NCBI GenBank assembly: GCA_009268125.1
Contig: WBOU01000023.1
Coordinates: forward strand, 24,453-88,452
DNA from: Chloroflexia bacterium SDU3-3
GTDB lineage: Bacteria > Chloroflexota > Chloroflexia > Chloroflexales > Roseiflexaceae
Direction of reading: 5' to 3'
DNA: 64,000 nt
Part shown: piece after piece, positions 24,942 to 34,046 of the stretch
Layout of the letters: every line of letters begins with the position of its first letter
Position numbering within the stretch: the stretch's first letter is position 1
Made by a program: the position numbers and the translations under genes
Notes under the pieces: generated by a model
Databases searched by the model: none
Told to the model about the DNA's origin: nothing
Seen by the model: the letters and a program-made list of their open reading frames with translations, nothing else

Positions 24942-26135
24942 CTAGCGCACGGTGACACCCAGCAGCTCCATGAGCTGCGGATCTTCGGCGAACGCCACGC
25001 TGGCCACCGCCAGCAGCTGGCTCATCCATAGATCCAGCGCACCTAGCGCGGCGTTGCGCTGCGCGGTGGCCAGCTGGGCCTGGATGGCGGCCTGGTGCTG
25101 GGCGGCGCTGGCTGCGCGCAGCGCATCGAGGTCGGCGCGGGCGGCGGCGATGCGCTGCGCGGTGATGCCGAACTCGGCCAGCCGCGCCATGTGCTCGGGG
25201 TGCTGCTCTAGGCCGGTGTGCAGCTGCTGGGCCTGGGTGATCCACGCGCTCAGCGCCCGGCTGCGCGCGACCTGCAGCCCCAGGGCGCTGCTGGCCTGCC
25301 CGCGCAGGGCCACGCGGGCGATGGTGATGATCTGGCTGTGCGAGCGCTTGGCGGTGCTCCAGGCGATGTCGCGCACGGCGGTCGCGCCCTCGCTCTCGCC
25401 CCGGAGGATGCGCTGGCTGGTGTGGGCGCGGATGGCTTCGTCGCAGAGCCTGCGGCCAACCGCTAGCTTCTCGCTGTCGATGTTGTAGGCGTGAAGGTAG
25501 CGCATGGCCTGCTCATGGGCCTTCAGGTTGTTGATGCTGATGCTGATACGTTGTAGCCGAGCATCGATGGATGTTTTCGGGCGTGTTGGCACCATCCTCC
25601 TCCTCTTTTGTGTGGCTGCTTCTGGTTGCAGGGTGGCTGCTTCTGGCTGCAGGGTGGCTGCTTCTGGCTGCAGGGTGGCTGCTTCTGGCTGCAGGGTGGC
25701 TGCTTCTGGCTGCAGGGTGGCTGCTTCCGACTGCAGTGCAGCTGCTTCTGGCTGCAGTGCGGCTGCTTCTGGCTGCAGTGCGGCTGCTTCTGGCTGCAGT
25801 GCGGCTGCTTCTGGCTGCAGTGCGGCTGCTTCCGGCTGCAGTGCGGCTGCTTCCGGCTGCAGTGCGGCTGCTTCCGGCTGCAGGGTGGCTGCTTCTGGCT
25901 GCAGGGTGGCTGCTTCTGGCTGCAGTGCGGCTGCTTCCGGCTGCAGGGTGCTGCTTTTCTCGTTTGATGGTTGCTTGGGAGGTTTTTTGGCCTTTTCCCC
26001 CTGTGCTTGAGCATCATGCCATCGTTTTTTTTGAGATCGACGAGCACTTTTGCTGCGGGTATAGCCTGCTTTGGTAGGAGAATAGTCTTTTGTGCGAAGT
26101 AAGCGCGGTGCTGATGCGGAAATATCGAGCATCAT
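24942..26135 (-). CDS. protein with sixteen LQPEAA(A/T) seven-residue repeats
   Basis: About 397 residues. A basic N terminus (KSARRSQKKRWHD) leads into sixteen tandem copies of LQPEAAA/T (about residues 66-177), then a basic patch (QKRRRMVPTRP) and an alpha-helical C-terminal domain (about 190-397, ARLQRISISINNLKAHEQAM onward) resembling a four-helix bundle. No signal peptide. I choose the ATG at 26133-26135 because an upstream GTG overlaps a TATAGT -10; the message would be almost leaderless. It converges on the 945-residue gene, sharing the terminator region. Function unknown. Confidence 0.7.
   Translation of the reverse strand: MMLDISASAPRLLRTKDYSPTKAGYTRSKSARRSQKKRWHDAQAQGEKAKKPPKQPSNEKSSTLQPEAAALQPEAATLQPEAATLQPEAAALQPEAAALQPEAAALQPEAAALQPEAAALQPEAAALQPEAAALQSEAATLQPEAATLQPEAATLQPEAATLQPEAATLQPEAATQKRRRMVPTRPKTSIDARLQRISISINNLKAHEQAMRYLHAYNIDSEKLAVGRRLCDEAIRAHTSQRILRGESEGATAVRDIAWSTAKRSHSQIITIARVALRGQASSALGLQVARSRALSAWITQAQQLHTGLEQHPEHMARLAEFGITAQRIAAARADLDALRAASAAQHQAAIQAQLATAQRNAALGALDLWMSQLLAVASVAFAEDPQLMELLGVTVR
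25612..25947 (-). repeat. 21-bp coding tandem repeat, 16 units
   Basis: Sixteen in-frame 21-bp units, read on the plus strand as GGTGGCTGCTTCTGGCTGCAG with variants (GTGCGG, TTCCGG). Units differ by few bases and fall into blocks (T-type at both ends, A-type in the middle), showing recent unequal exchange. Because the unit is a multiple of three, copy changes keep the reading frame. Confidence 0.92.
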
Positions 26136-26322
26136 TGCAAAATACACTATACCACAGCTTTTTTTGGACTCCTTCGGTGTTGTTGAAGTTCTAGTTGGTT
26201 ATGTACTCATATGGTGTTTTTTATCTTGTTCTTATTCGGGATGTGGTATCTGGTAGGTGGATGCCCTGCGCGGGCGGGCAAGCTGGGTGCGCTTTTGTCA
26301 ATAGTGGTTTCTCGTGGTGAGT

Positions 26323-26500
26323 GGGTGGATGCCCTGCGCGGGCGGCGCCGAGGGGCCAGCCCCTCGGAACCCCGCAAGGGGGCGATGCCCCCTTTGAACC
26401 CCCTATTTGGAGCGTTCCGATGCTGTTTTCCTAGCGGCTAGTGTTGGTGCATATGGCCAGCTGGCATGCGCGGCACCTTCGCCGCATGGGCCGGGTGGGG
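26323..26500. repeat. inverted dispersed copy of DR2
   Basis: Read on the minus strand this stretch gives CCACCCGGCCCATGCGGCGA, GGCCATATGCACCAACAC, then GGAAAACAGCATCGGAACGC and a GGGGTTCCGAGGGG palindrome ending in GCGCAGGGCATCCACCC. This is the same order as the tandem array at 20185-20850. A partial second end (GTGGATGCCCTGCGCGGGCG) occurs at about 26257. The 26148-26690 gap holds only this repeat DNA and no supported gene. Confidence 0.7.
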
Positions 26501-26691
26501 AGGTATCGGCGATGATGCCGCATTGCGGGCATCGCCCCCGGCCCGATGCGCGCAATGTCTCGCCCCTACGTCACGGATCGCATCGCGCCTATGCCCCGGC
26601 ATACTCGATTCGTTGGGCTATTGATTGTTTTTTAATGATCTAGTATGTTTTGTTGGGAGAATGTGTATATTTCCTTAAATGCGGTCTTCTC

Positions 26692-26700
26692 TGTTATAAT
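26692..26700 (+). promoter_or_regulatory. extended -10 promoter of the beta-propeller gene
   Basis: TGTTATAAT (TGn plus a perfect TATAAT) lies 57 bp before the start codon of the next gene, in a locally A/T-rich stretch that contrasts with the flanking GC-rich DNA. No clear -35 is visible, as is usual for extended -10 promoters. Confidence 0.55.
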
Positions 26701-26757
26701 CAGATACTACCAAGAAGATCGACATAAAAGATAAAACATCCAAAGGAGCTATGATCT

Positions 26758-28695
26758 ATGTTTCACTGGTCAACCATGGGCCGTGGGCTGGCGCTCTGCG
26801 CGCTGGCGGGGGCCTTGAGCTGGGTTGGGGCGGCGGTGCCCGCGTATGCGGATGCCCCGACGCCGCCTGTGCTCGGCGGGTCGCTTTCGGCCTTTGCTGT
26901 CGATATGGGCTGGGCCTATGTTGGGCAGGGCAGCTCGCTGGTGGTGCTGGACGGGCAGAGCTTCCCCATGCAGCAGGCCGCCGCGCTGCCGCTGGTGGGG
27001 CCTGCCAGCCAGCTGGTGCACGATGGCGCGCGGCTGTATGTGGCCGAGCAGGTGAGCGGCGGCGCGAGCCTGGAAGGCAGGCTGGAGATCTTCGACATCC
27101 AGTCGCCGCAGTCGCCCGCGCTGCTCGGCTCGCTCGCGCTGCCCGCCCCGATCTCGCGTCTGGCGGTGGTCGGCACATCGGCCTACGTGCTCACGGGTGG
27201 TGAATGGTCGAGCGAGATCCGCGTGGTGGATGTGGCTAACCCCGCCGCTCCCGCCGATCAGGGCGCACTAGATACGGGGTCGCAGCAGATCCTTGACCTC
27301 GCGACGGATGGCCAGATTCTGTATGGGTTTGGCGCAGATCAGCTGCTGGCCTGGGATGTGCAGCACCCCTATGCGTTTGGCAGTGTGCTCGATCTGCCCT
27401 GGGCAGATGCGCGGCAGGCCGCGCTGAGCGGCGGGCGGGCCTACCTGCTCAGCGGCCAGGGCTCGGCGGCGACCCTTGCCGCTATCGATCTGCAGAACCC
27501 GCAGCAGCCCGCGCTAGTGGCCAGCGCGGCTGTGCCAGGTGCTGCCGCGCTCGCGGTCGAGGGCACGCTGGCGTATGTCGGCAGCACCGACGGCAGCGTC
27601 GATGTTCTGGATGTGGGCGATCTGGCCAGCGCGCCGTTCCAGCTGGCTGGGCACATAGATGTTGGGCTGCGCTCGGCGGGCCAGATCGCGGTTGTCAATG
27701 GGCAGATCGTGGTGCTCGACCCCGTGCGCTCAACCCTTTCGGTGCTGAGCTTCGCGCAGGGCCAGGCGAGCGTGCAGGACACCTACGACACCTATGGCGC
27801 GATCTCGACGCTGGCGGTGAGCGGCGATCTGGCCTATCTGGGCACCACCGAGGGGCTGCGCGTGGTGTCGCTGGCCCCAGCCAGCTATGGGCGCACGCTC
27901 GGCAGCTGGGAGGGCGCGCCGGGCACAGCGCTCACCATCCGCCAGCTGGTAGCCACTGGCCACCAGCTGGTGGCGCTGGTGTCGAATGCGAGCGGGCAGG
28001 CGGGCCTGCTGCTGTTCGATGTGCAGAACCCGGCTATCCCGCAGCCGCTAGGCAGCATCGTGCTGCCGGGCGACCTGAGCACGCTGGATGTGAGCGGGTC
28101 GCTGGCGCTGGTGGGGGTGAGCGGGTCGCCGCAGTCGCAAGTGAGCGGGCTGTATGTGGTGGACATCGCGCAGCCGTCTGCGCCGAGCATCCTAGGCACG
28201 GTGGCGTGGGCCAGCAGCGCGCCGCTGAGCGATGTGGCGGTGGATGGGGCGTATGCCTACGCGCTGGGCGCGCATGTGCTGAGCGTGGTGGATCTGAGCA
28301 GCCCGGCCCAGCCGAGCCTGGTTGGGCAAGCCCAGCTTGGTAACGGCTACGGCGAGGCCAAGCGTCTGACGATCCAGCAGGGGCTGGCGGCGGTGGCGCT
28401 TGCGGGCGGCTACCAGTTCTACGACCTGAGCAGCCCGGCCCAGCCGACACTGGTCACCACGCAGAGCGCCGACCAGCTGGTGGATGTGGCGTTTGGCGAT
28501 GGCACGGCGGTGGCGCTTTCCAACGCGTATGGCGCGCCCATGCTGACTATCGCTGATCTCAGCCTGCCGTCGGGTGCGCTCAGCCCGCGCCACGAGCAGC
28601 CGCTGCCCTTCGCGGGCGTCTCGGTGGCGCTGGCGGGCCAGCAGGCCTATGTGCTGCTGGCCGATGGCAGCGTCCGTGTGTTCTCGCTGAGCTAG
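26758..28695 (+). CDS. secreted LVIVD-type beta-propeller protein
   Basis: 645 residues with a Sec signal peptide ending near AYADA (residues 1-31). The mature part is built of about a dozen repeats with the pattern 'LALVG..G.L.VVDIS.PA.P.LLG' (for example GRLEIFDIQSPQSPALLGS, GLYVVDIAQPSAPSILGT, VLSVVDLSSPAQPSLVGQ). These are LVIVD repeats that fold as a beta-propeller. A ligand-binding or cell-surface role is likely; no catalytic motif is seen. AAGGAG nine bases upstream fixes the start at 26758; the ATG at 26751 is out of frame. Confidence 0.8.
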   Translation: MFHWSTMGRGLALCALAGALSWVGAAVPAYADAPTPPVLGGSLSAFAVDMGWAYVGQGSSLVVLDGQSFPMQQAAALPLVGPASQLVHDGARLYVAEQVSGGASLEGRLEIFDIQSPQSPALLGSLALPAPISRLAVVGTSAYVLTGGEWSSEIRVVDVANPAAPADQGALDTGSQQILDLATDGQILYGFGADQLLAWDVQHPYAFGSVLDLPWADARQAALSGGRAYLLSGQGSAATLAAIDLQNPQQPALVASAAVPGAAALAVEGTLAYVGSTDGSVDVLDVGDLASAPFQLAGHIDVGLRSAGQIAVVNGQIVVLDPVRSTLSVLSFAQGQASVQDTYDTYGAISTLAVSGDLAYLGTTEGLRVVSLAPASYGRTLGSWEGAPGTALTIRQLVATGHQLVALVSNASGQAGLLLFDVQNPAIPQPLGSIVLPGDLSTLDVSGSLALVGVSGSPQSQVSGLYVVDIAQPSAPSILGTVAWASSAPLSDVAVDGAYAYALGAHVLSVVDLSSPAQPSLVGQAQLGNGYGEAKRLTIQQGLAAVALAGGYQFYDLSSPAQPTLVTTQSADQLVDVAFGDGTAVALSNAYGAPMLTIADLSLPSGALSPRHEQPLPFAGVSVALAGQQAYVLLADGSVRVFSLS

Positions 28696-28703
28696 GCTCT
28701 GCT

Positions 28704-28737
28704 AAAGGCGAGGGGTGCATGTTTGCCCCTCGCCTTT
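28704..28737. terminator. hairpin between convergent genes
   Basis: Perfect 12-base stem AAAGGCGAGGGG / CCCCTCGCCTTT with a 10-base loop, nine bases after the beta-propeller stop. It is flanked by CTTT and AAAG rather than a long T run, so it may work in both directions for the two convergent genes. Confidence 0.65.
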
Positions 28738-28758
28738 GGCATGCAGGCAAATGTCGTC

Positions 28759-29217
28759 TCAGCTCTGGGCCTGGTAGTCGGCCAGCGTGATCAGGGTGAT
28801 GCTCTCGCCGGGGCTGAGGCAGGGCACTTGGGCCATGTCGTGGTGGTGCTGCACCACCAGCTGGGCCTCGCCCAGCGCCAGCGCGTTGATGCAGTGCGAG
28901 ACGCCCTGGGCGTCGGGCGTGCAGTTCTCGTCGGTGCGCACCACGGCGGCTGCGCCCGACTTCGGGGCTGCCCCGCTGATCAGGCTGGCGAACAGCACGC
29001 CGCCCTCGCCGCTGATCGCGGGGGACTGCTGGCCGCGCGGCACGATCACCAGCGTGCGGCCCTGGCTGCTGGCCTGGGCGGCGGGGTGGCCTGGGTCGGC
29101 TGCGGCGGGCTGCGGCGCGCGCATGCGCCCGATCAGAAAGGCGAGCGCCAGCACCAGCACGCCGCCGCCGATGATGATCAGCAGCCGCCTGCCGCGCTGC
29201 GAGAGGATTAGGTCCAT
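28759..29217 (-). CDS. membrane-anchored hypothetical protein
   Basis: 152-residue protein with one N-terminal membrane segment (LLIIIGGGVLVLALAFLIG, about residues 12-30) and an outside domain of about 110 residues. That domain has two cysteines (ENCTPDAQGVSHC) that could form a disulphide, and an HHHDM stretch. No family recognised. The AAGGA box is six bases from the ATG at 29215-29217 but abuts the earlier ATG, so the shorter start is used. The 29218-29592 gap to the next gene shows no feature I can support. Confidence 0.65.
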   Translation of the reverse strand: MDLILSQRGRRLLIIIGGGVLVLALAFLIGRMRAPQPAAADPGHPAAQASSQGRTLVIVPRGQQSPAISGEGGVLFASLISGAAPKSGAAAVVRTDENCTPDAQGVSHCINALALGEAQLVVQHHHDMAQVPCLSPGESITLITLADYQAQS

Positions 29218-29592
29218 GGTCATTCCTTGCTATTGTGGTGCGCGATCGGCGGAAAGCGAGGCCGAGGGCGCTTGGCGATCATCTGGGCGCATGGTACCGC
29301 CGCAAGCTGAGGCCTCGTTGAGCCTTTCCTGATGCCCCGCTGAGGATTATGGTCTGCCGCGCCCCAGAGCCTATGTGTTAAAGCGCAGCGCATAAGGGGC
29401 GAATACACCACACTGGAAGCAGCGGCTTCGTGGGCCCTGGGAGCGTTTTGTTGCTTGGTGAATTGGGGGCTTGGTGGGGAAAACATGCTGGTGAATGAGA
29501 ACGCAGCGACCCTCTGCCACACCCTGCTGTGACGCCACATGTCGTACCTCGCTGCTAGGATGTGGCTAGCCGGATCAAGCCAAGGAGCATAT

Positions 29593-32001
29593 ATGCCACC
29601 ACTCAGCAGCGAACAATTCATCACGCGTATGAAGCTGCGCGAGCTACAGGCCCAGCGCGACCAGCTGCAGCGCGCCTACGACGAGATCGCGCAGCGCGCT
29701 GCCGCCGCCCCCGACGATGCGGCGCGCATCCGCACGCTCTACGCTGGGCTACAGGCGCTGATGTTCGCGGGCGAGCCGTTCCACCCCGATGTGAAGAACC
29801 TGGGCATGCTCCTGCACGATATCGAAGCTGGCCGCGCCTCGGACGAGGCGGTGGCGTTCTGGCGCGGTCGGCTCGATCAGGAGCTGGCGCGCGGTCGCCT
29901 GCGGGCCGATGTGGTCTACCTGTTTGGCGCGCTGCTGGATGAGTGGGCCGAGCGCCGCGACATGCTGCCCGATCTGCCCGAGCGCCGCGACATCTTGGCC
30001 GGTATGCTCGAGCGCGCCCAGCAGCCGTCGTTTGCGGCCATCGACCACGCGCTGCTCGACGACATCTTTGGCTTCTTGGTGGCCGATCGGCCCGCCATGG
30101 CCAAGGCCGTGGCCGAGGCCATCGGTGAACACCTCAATACCCGCGTCGAGCCAGACGAGGCTCGCGATGTGCTCTGGCAGATCCGCCACGACCCGAGCCG
30201 CCACGCCGCGCTGCGCGAGGAGGCCCAGCGCGTGGTCGAGAGCGACCTGCTGCTGAAGGAGTTCGCCGACGCGCTGACCATCCTGATCGGCCAGCGCCAC
30301 ACCTGGGAATGGAGCGCCGAGGGTACCCCGGCGCAGGCCCGCTGGCTGCGCACCAAGTGGCGGCTGTTTTTGGATGACGATCTGCCAAACGCATGCCTGC
30401 TGGAGGTGCTTGGCGCACGCTGGCACCTCGTGCTCTCCATCGTGTTTGGCGATACCCTTAAGCTGCGCCAGGCGCGGCTCCAGCGCCTTGAGGAGCTGGA
30501 TGCGCCGCAGGTGATCATCGATAACGAGCGGCGGCTGCTTGGTGCGGATCCGGGCGTGCGAGCTGTGCTCACGCACGACATCTGGGATGAGGCGGATGGC
30601 GATGAGGATGCTCGCTCCTCCTCGATTGTGCAGCAGCGCATCCAGGCGTTCGGGCGAGTGCGCAGCGCGTGGCGGGAGCAGGGCTACAACGGGTCGGGCT
30701 ATACGAGCGCCATGCCGATGGCGCTCGCCCTGATCAACGCCGAGCTGCAGCTGGGCCGCGCCGCCTTCCCCGATAGCCCGGTGTATGTGGTGAAGCTCGA
30801 CCTGAAGGACTACTACCCCAGCCTCTCGCACGATCTCGTGCTTTCTATCCTGCGGCGGCTTGGCCTGCCCGATCGCGAGCTTGCCTTCTTCCAGCGCTAC
30901 ACCCAGGCACGCGTGCAGTCGGGCGGGGCTGCGCTGGTAGCCCAGCGCGGCCTGCCAAACACCCGCCAACTCTCGGATGTGCTAGGTGACCTGGTGCTGC
31001 GGCTGCTGGATGTGCACATCCAGCGCTCAGCGCGGGTGATGCTGGTGCGCACGATGGACGATATCTGCCTGATCGCGGCAGCGCCCGATGAGGCATTGCG
31101 GGCGTGGCATGCCGCCCAGGGCTTCTGCGCGGCATGCGGGCTGGAGCTGAACATGGCCAAGTGCGGGGCGGTGGCGCTGGGCGGCGATCTGCCGCCTGGC
31201 CTGCCTGCGGGCGACGTGACATGGCAGATGCTGGCGCTGGGCCAGGATGGCGAGTGGCGCGTGAACCAGCCCGCCCTCGACAGCTTCCTGCGCCAGTCGG
31301 CGTGGCGGGTGGGGCAGGCCACGGCGCTGCTCTCGAAGATCGAGCTGTACAACCAGCAGCTCGGCCTGCTGGGCCAGCTGGTGGCGCTGGCCGCCCCGCT
31401 GGGCCAGCAGCACCGCCGCAGCGTGGATGCGGCGCTCGCGCGCTACCGCGCCGAGGTGCTGGGCGGCGATGCTGCTCAGGCGCTGGCCGCTGAGCTGCCC
31501 AGGCGCTTCCTGGGCGGGCAGCAGGGCGCGGCGGTGAGCGAGGCCTGGCTGCACTGGCCGATAACGGCGGGCGGTCTGGGGCTGCTGCACCCCACGCTGC
31601 TGGCCCAGCCCTACGCCCAGGCCTATGCCGAGCACGCCCCAGCGGCACCGACGGCCCCACGCCAGCGCGATTGGGCGCGCGCAAATAACCTGTGGTCGCG
31701 CTTCTACTTCAAGCTGCTGGATGCGGTCGATCAGACCATCCCAGAGCAGCAAACGGTGATGGAGTCGCTGGTAGAGGATTTCATTGCCAGGGGCAAGGAG
31801 CTGAGCGATGGCCAGCAGGATGGCCTCTCGGCCTACTGGCGCTGGGTGCTCTACACCTATGGCCCGCAGATCCTCGATAGCTTCGGCACCTTCCGCTTCC
31901 TGGAGACGGCGCTGGTGCCCCAGCACCTCATCCTCCAGCGCAGCCTGGCCGACACCGAGTCCAGCGTGCTGCTGGCCCTGGCCCCGCCCGCCCAGGTCTA
32001 G
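29593..32001 (+). CDS. RVT-class reverse-transcriptase-related protein
   Basis: 802 residues. A coiled coil begins the protein (about 10-40). A long helical region follows, then a reverse transcriptase core: motif A KLDLKDYYPSLS (D403), motif B RGLPNTRQLSDVLGDL, motif C VRTMDDICLIA (D489, D490) and motif D GLELNMAKCGAVALGG; a thumb-like C terminus includes WPITAGGLGLLHP. It is single-copy, has no intron or retron partner and no endonuclease. Length, N-terminal coiled coil and an MDD instead of YADD fit the 'rvt' cellular reverse-transcriptase-related genes known from fungi and a few bacteria including Herpetosiphon. A UG/DRT-type defence reverse transcriptase is the alternative. AAGGAG precedes the ATG. 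Confidence 0.8.
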   Translation: MPPLSSEQFITRMKLRELQAQRDQLQRAYDEIAQRAAAAPDDAARIRTLYAGLQALMFAGEPFHPDVKNLGMLLHDIEAGRASDEAVAFWRGRLDQELARGRLRADVVYLFGALLDEWAERRDMLPDLPERRDILAGMLERAQQPSFAAIDHALLDDIFGFLVADRPAMAKAVAEAIGEHLNTRVEPDEARDVLWQIRHDPSRHAALREEAQRVVESDLLLKEFADALTILIGQRHTWEWSAEGTPAQARWLRTKWRLFLDDDLPNACLLEVLGARWHLVLSIVFGDTLKLRQARLQRLEELDAPQVIIDNERRLLGADPGVRAVLTHDIWDEADGDEDARSSSIVQQRIQAFGRVRSAWREQGYNGSGYTSAMPMALALINAELQLGRAAFPDSPVYVVKLDLKDYYPSLSHDLVLSILRRLGLPDRELAFFQRYTQARVQSGGAALVAQRGLPNTRQLSDVLGDLVLRLLDVHIQRSARVMLVRTMDDICLIAAAPDEALRAWHAAQGFCAACGLELNMAKCGAVALGGDLPPGLPAGDVTWQMLALGQDGEWRVNQPALDSFLRQSAWRVGQATALLSKIELYNQQLGLLGQLVALAAPLGQQHRRSVDAALARYRAEVLGGDAAQALAAELPRRFLGGQQGAAVSEAWLHWPITAGGLGLLHPTLLAQPYAQAYAEHAPAAPTAPRQRDWARANNLWSRFYFKLLDAVDQTIPEQQTVMESLVEDFIARGKELSDGQQDGLSAYWRWVLYTYGPQILDSFGTFRFLETALVPQHLILQRSLADTESSVLLALAPPAQV

Positions 32002-32145
32002 GGGCGCGGCGGCAGACACTGCTACCATCTAGCGACGAACTAGCTTCCATGTTGATCACTTGGTGTGGGTTGGTGCAGGCTACAGTAGGCAGTGACACCC
32101 GACCACCGCTTCACCTCTGCCGCATTCAAGCCAAGGAGTCACTTC

Positions 32146-33945
32146 ATGCTCACTCGTTGGAACTGCTACCGCATGGCTGCAACACTGCTGCTGCTGGTGC
32201 CGCTTGCCGCCTGCGGCGAAGCGCCCGCACCGGCGGCGCAGGCCCCATCCCCCGCCGCCCCCGCCGCCACCGAGGCCCCCGCCGAGCCTGCCGAGGCACC
32301 CACAGCCGAGCCAGAGGCCGCTGAGCAGGCCGCCACGCCGCCGCTCAAGAGCGAGGGCCAGCCGGTCGGCGGGGTGAATAGCGAGGTCGGCACCAGCGGC
32401 GTCTATGCCTCCGACCTCGGGTTCCGCGCTGACGCCAATGGGTTTGGCTTCCCGAACTATGGCGGCGAGGGCGAGACCAACATGACGCCCAATGATGTCC
32501 GGCGCATGTTTGGCGACAGCGCCTGCGAGTCGATAGAAGGCGATGAGTGCACGCTGACGCCGCCGGGCGCCCAGTGGCTGGAGTCGATGAACAGCGCCAC
32601 CAGCGGCGGGCACTGCGAGGGCATGGCCGTGCTGAGCAACCTGTTCTACACCGGCAAGGTCAACCCAGCCGACTTTGGCGCGGAAACAGTGCCTGCGCTC
32701 CAGATCGCTGGCAACGAGCCGCTCCAGCGCGAGATCGCCTACTGGTTCGCCACGCAGGCCACCCAGCCCGCGCGTTCGGGCATTGTCCCGCAGACGCCTA
32801 GCGGCGTGGTCAATACCCTGCTGACATCCTTCGCGGCTGGCCCGTCGGGCGGCGAGCAGTACGCCGTGGGCATCTACAAGCGCGACCGCAGCGGCGGACA
32901 CGCGGTCACGCCCTACGCCGTCGAAGATCGGGGCGAGGGCGTCTACTGGATCATGATCTACGACAACAACTACCCCGGCGAGCCGCGCGCGATCGAGGTG
33001 AACACCAGCGCCGACACCTGGAGCTACTCCGGCTCCACCAACCCAGCCGAGCAGGAGGGCCAGTATGAGGGCGACGCCGAGACGATGACCCTGGAACTTG
33101 CGCCGATCGCGCCGCGCCTGGGGGTGCAGGATTGCCCGTTCTGCGCACCAGACGAGGCGGCCTCTAGCGACGGCCAGCTCAAGGCGCTTATGGCCCCCGC
33201 ACCAGACTACAACCAGGTCTGGCTTGAGGGGCCTGCCGACCTGCTGATCTCCGACGCGCAGGGGCACTCGATCGGCTTCAAGCAGGGCGTCTTTGTCAAC
33301 GACATGCCCGGGGCGCAGTCAAACGCCAACAAGTTTGGCGTCAGTGTCTGGGAGACCAACGCCGAGCCGATCTACTACATCCCGGTGGATATCGACTTCA
33401 CGATCAGCATCGATGGCAGCCGCCTGACCGAGCCGACGACCTCGACCGTGACGATGATCGGCCCTGGCTACGCGCTCGATGTCAGCGAGATCGTCCTCGC
33501 GCCGGGGGATGTGGACACGCTCGATGTGTCGCCCGACGGCAGCCTGATCTCGTACCGCACCCAGAACACCGTGACCCCCTACATCCAGGTGGCGGTCGAG
33601 ACCGATGCCGCCGACTATCTCTTTGGGATCTATGGCGAGGAGATGGCGCCAGGCGAGGCGCTGAATCTGGCGCTGGATACCAAGCAGGGCTGGCTGAGCC
33701 TTGACTCGATCGATAACGCCGAGCCGGGCAGCTACAGCATCGAGGTGGCAAAGTACGACGATGCCAGCGAGCAGATCTTCGGTGCCGGGGGAGTGGTGCT
33801 AGAACCCGACGATGTGGTGTATATCGACTATCTCAAATGGCCCGGCAATAACCAGCCCATGGCGCTGGATGTAGACTATGGCGGCGATGGCTCGGTGGAT
33901 GAGACGCTTGAGGTCGCCGACATCACCGACTCGCTCCAAGAATAG
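32146..33945 (+). CDS. secreted lipoprotein with papain-like Cys-His-Asp/Asn arrangement
   Basis: 599 residues. The signal peptide ends in LAAC (lipobox), followed by an Ala/Pro/Glu-rich linker to about residue 75. The next domain (about 90-300) has C157 in SGGHCEGMAV, H252 in SGGHAVTPYAV and D273/N274 in IYDNNYPGEP, the order and spacing of a papain-like peptidase or transglutaminase fold. The C-terminal half is beta-rich with no motif I recognise. AAGGAG seven bases upstream fixes the ATG at 32146. It follows the reverse transcriptase gene by 144 bp; a link is not shown. Confidence 0.7.
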   Translation: MLTRWNCYRMAATLLLLVPLAACGEAPAPAAQAPSPAAPAATEAPAEPAEAPTAEPEAAEQAATPPLKSEGQPVGGVNSEVGTSGVYASDLGFRADANGFGFPNYGGEGETNMTPNDVRRMFGDSACESIEGDECTLTPPGAQWLESMNSATSGGHCEGMAVLSNLFYTGKVNPADFGAETVPALQIAGNEPLQREIAYWFATQATQPARSGIVPQTPSGVVNTLLTSFAAGPSGGEQYAVGIYKRDRSGGHAVTPYAVEDRGEGVYWIMIYDNNYPGEPRAIEVNTSADTWSYSGSTNPAEQEGQYEGDAETMTLELAPIAPRLGVQDCPFCAPDEAASSDGQLKALMAPAPDYNQVWLEGPADLLISDAQGHSIGFKQGVFVNDMPGAQSNANKFGVSVWETNAEPIYYIPVDIDFTISIDGSRLTEPTTSTVTMIGPGYALDVSEIVLAPGDVDTLDVSPDGSLISYRTQNTVTPYIQVAVETDAADYLFGIYGEEMAPGEALNLALDTKQGWLSLDSIDNAEPGSYSIEVAKYDDASEQIFGAGGVVLEPDDVVYIDYLKWPGNNQPMALDVDYGGDGSVDETLEVADITDSLQE

Positions 33946-34010
33946 CCGAGATGCACGCGGGCGGCCTGCTGGCTGCCCCCTCTGTTGAAATGAAGAAGCG
34001 CGGGTGCGGT

Positions 34011-34046
34011 AGAAGCACGCAGAAACGCCACGTTCTGCGTGCTTCT
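34011..34046 (+). terminator. hairpin after the lipoprotein gene
   Basis: Perfect 14-base stem AGAAGCACGCAGAA / TTCTGCGTGCTTCT with an eight-base loop, 65 bp after the stop codon. The following GTTGTG lacks a long T run, so termination efficiency is uncertain. Confidence 0.6.

Noticed and set aside
25612..25947. Regular 21-bp repeats considered as a CRISPR array
   Set aside because: There are no unique spacers; the units are contiguous and in frame within a protein-coding gene.
29593..32001. Calling the reverse transcriptase a group II intron maturase or retron
   Set aside because: No maturase X or HNH domain, no intron domain V-like RNA, no msr/msd-like inverted repeats nearby, and motif C is MDD rather than YADD.
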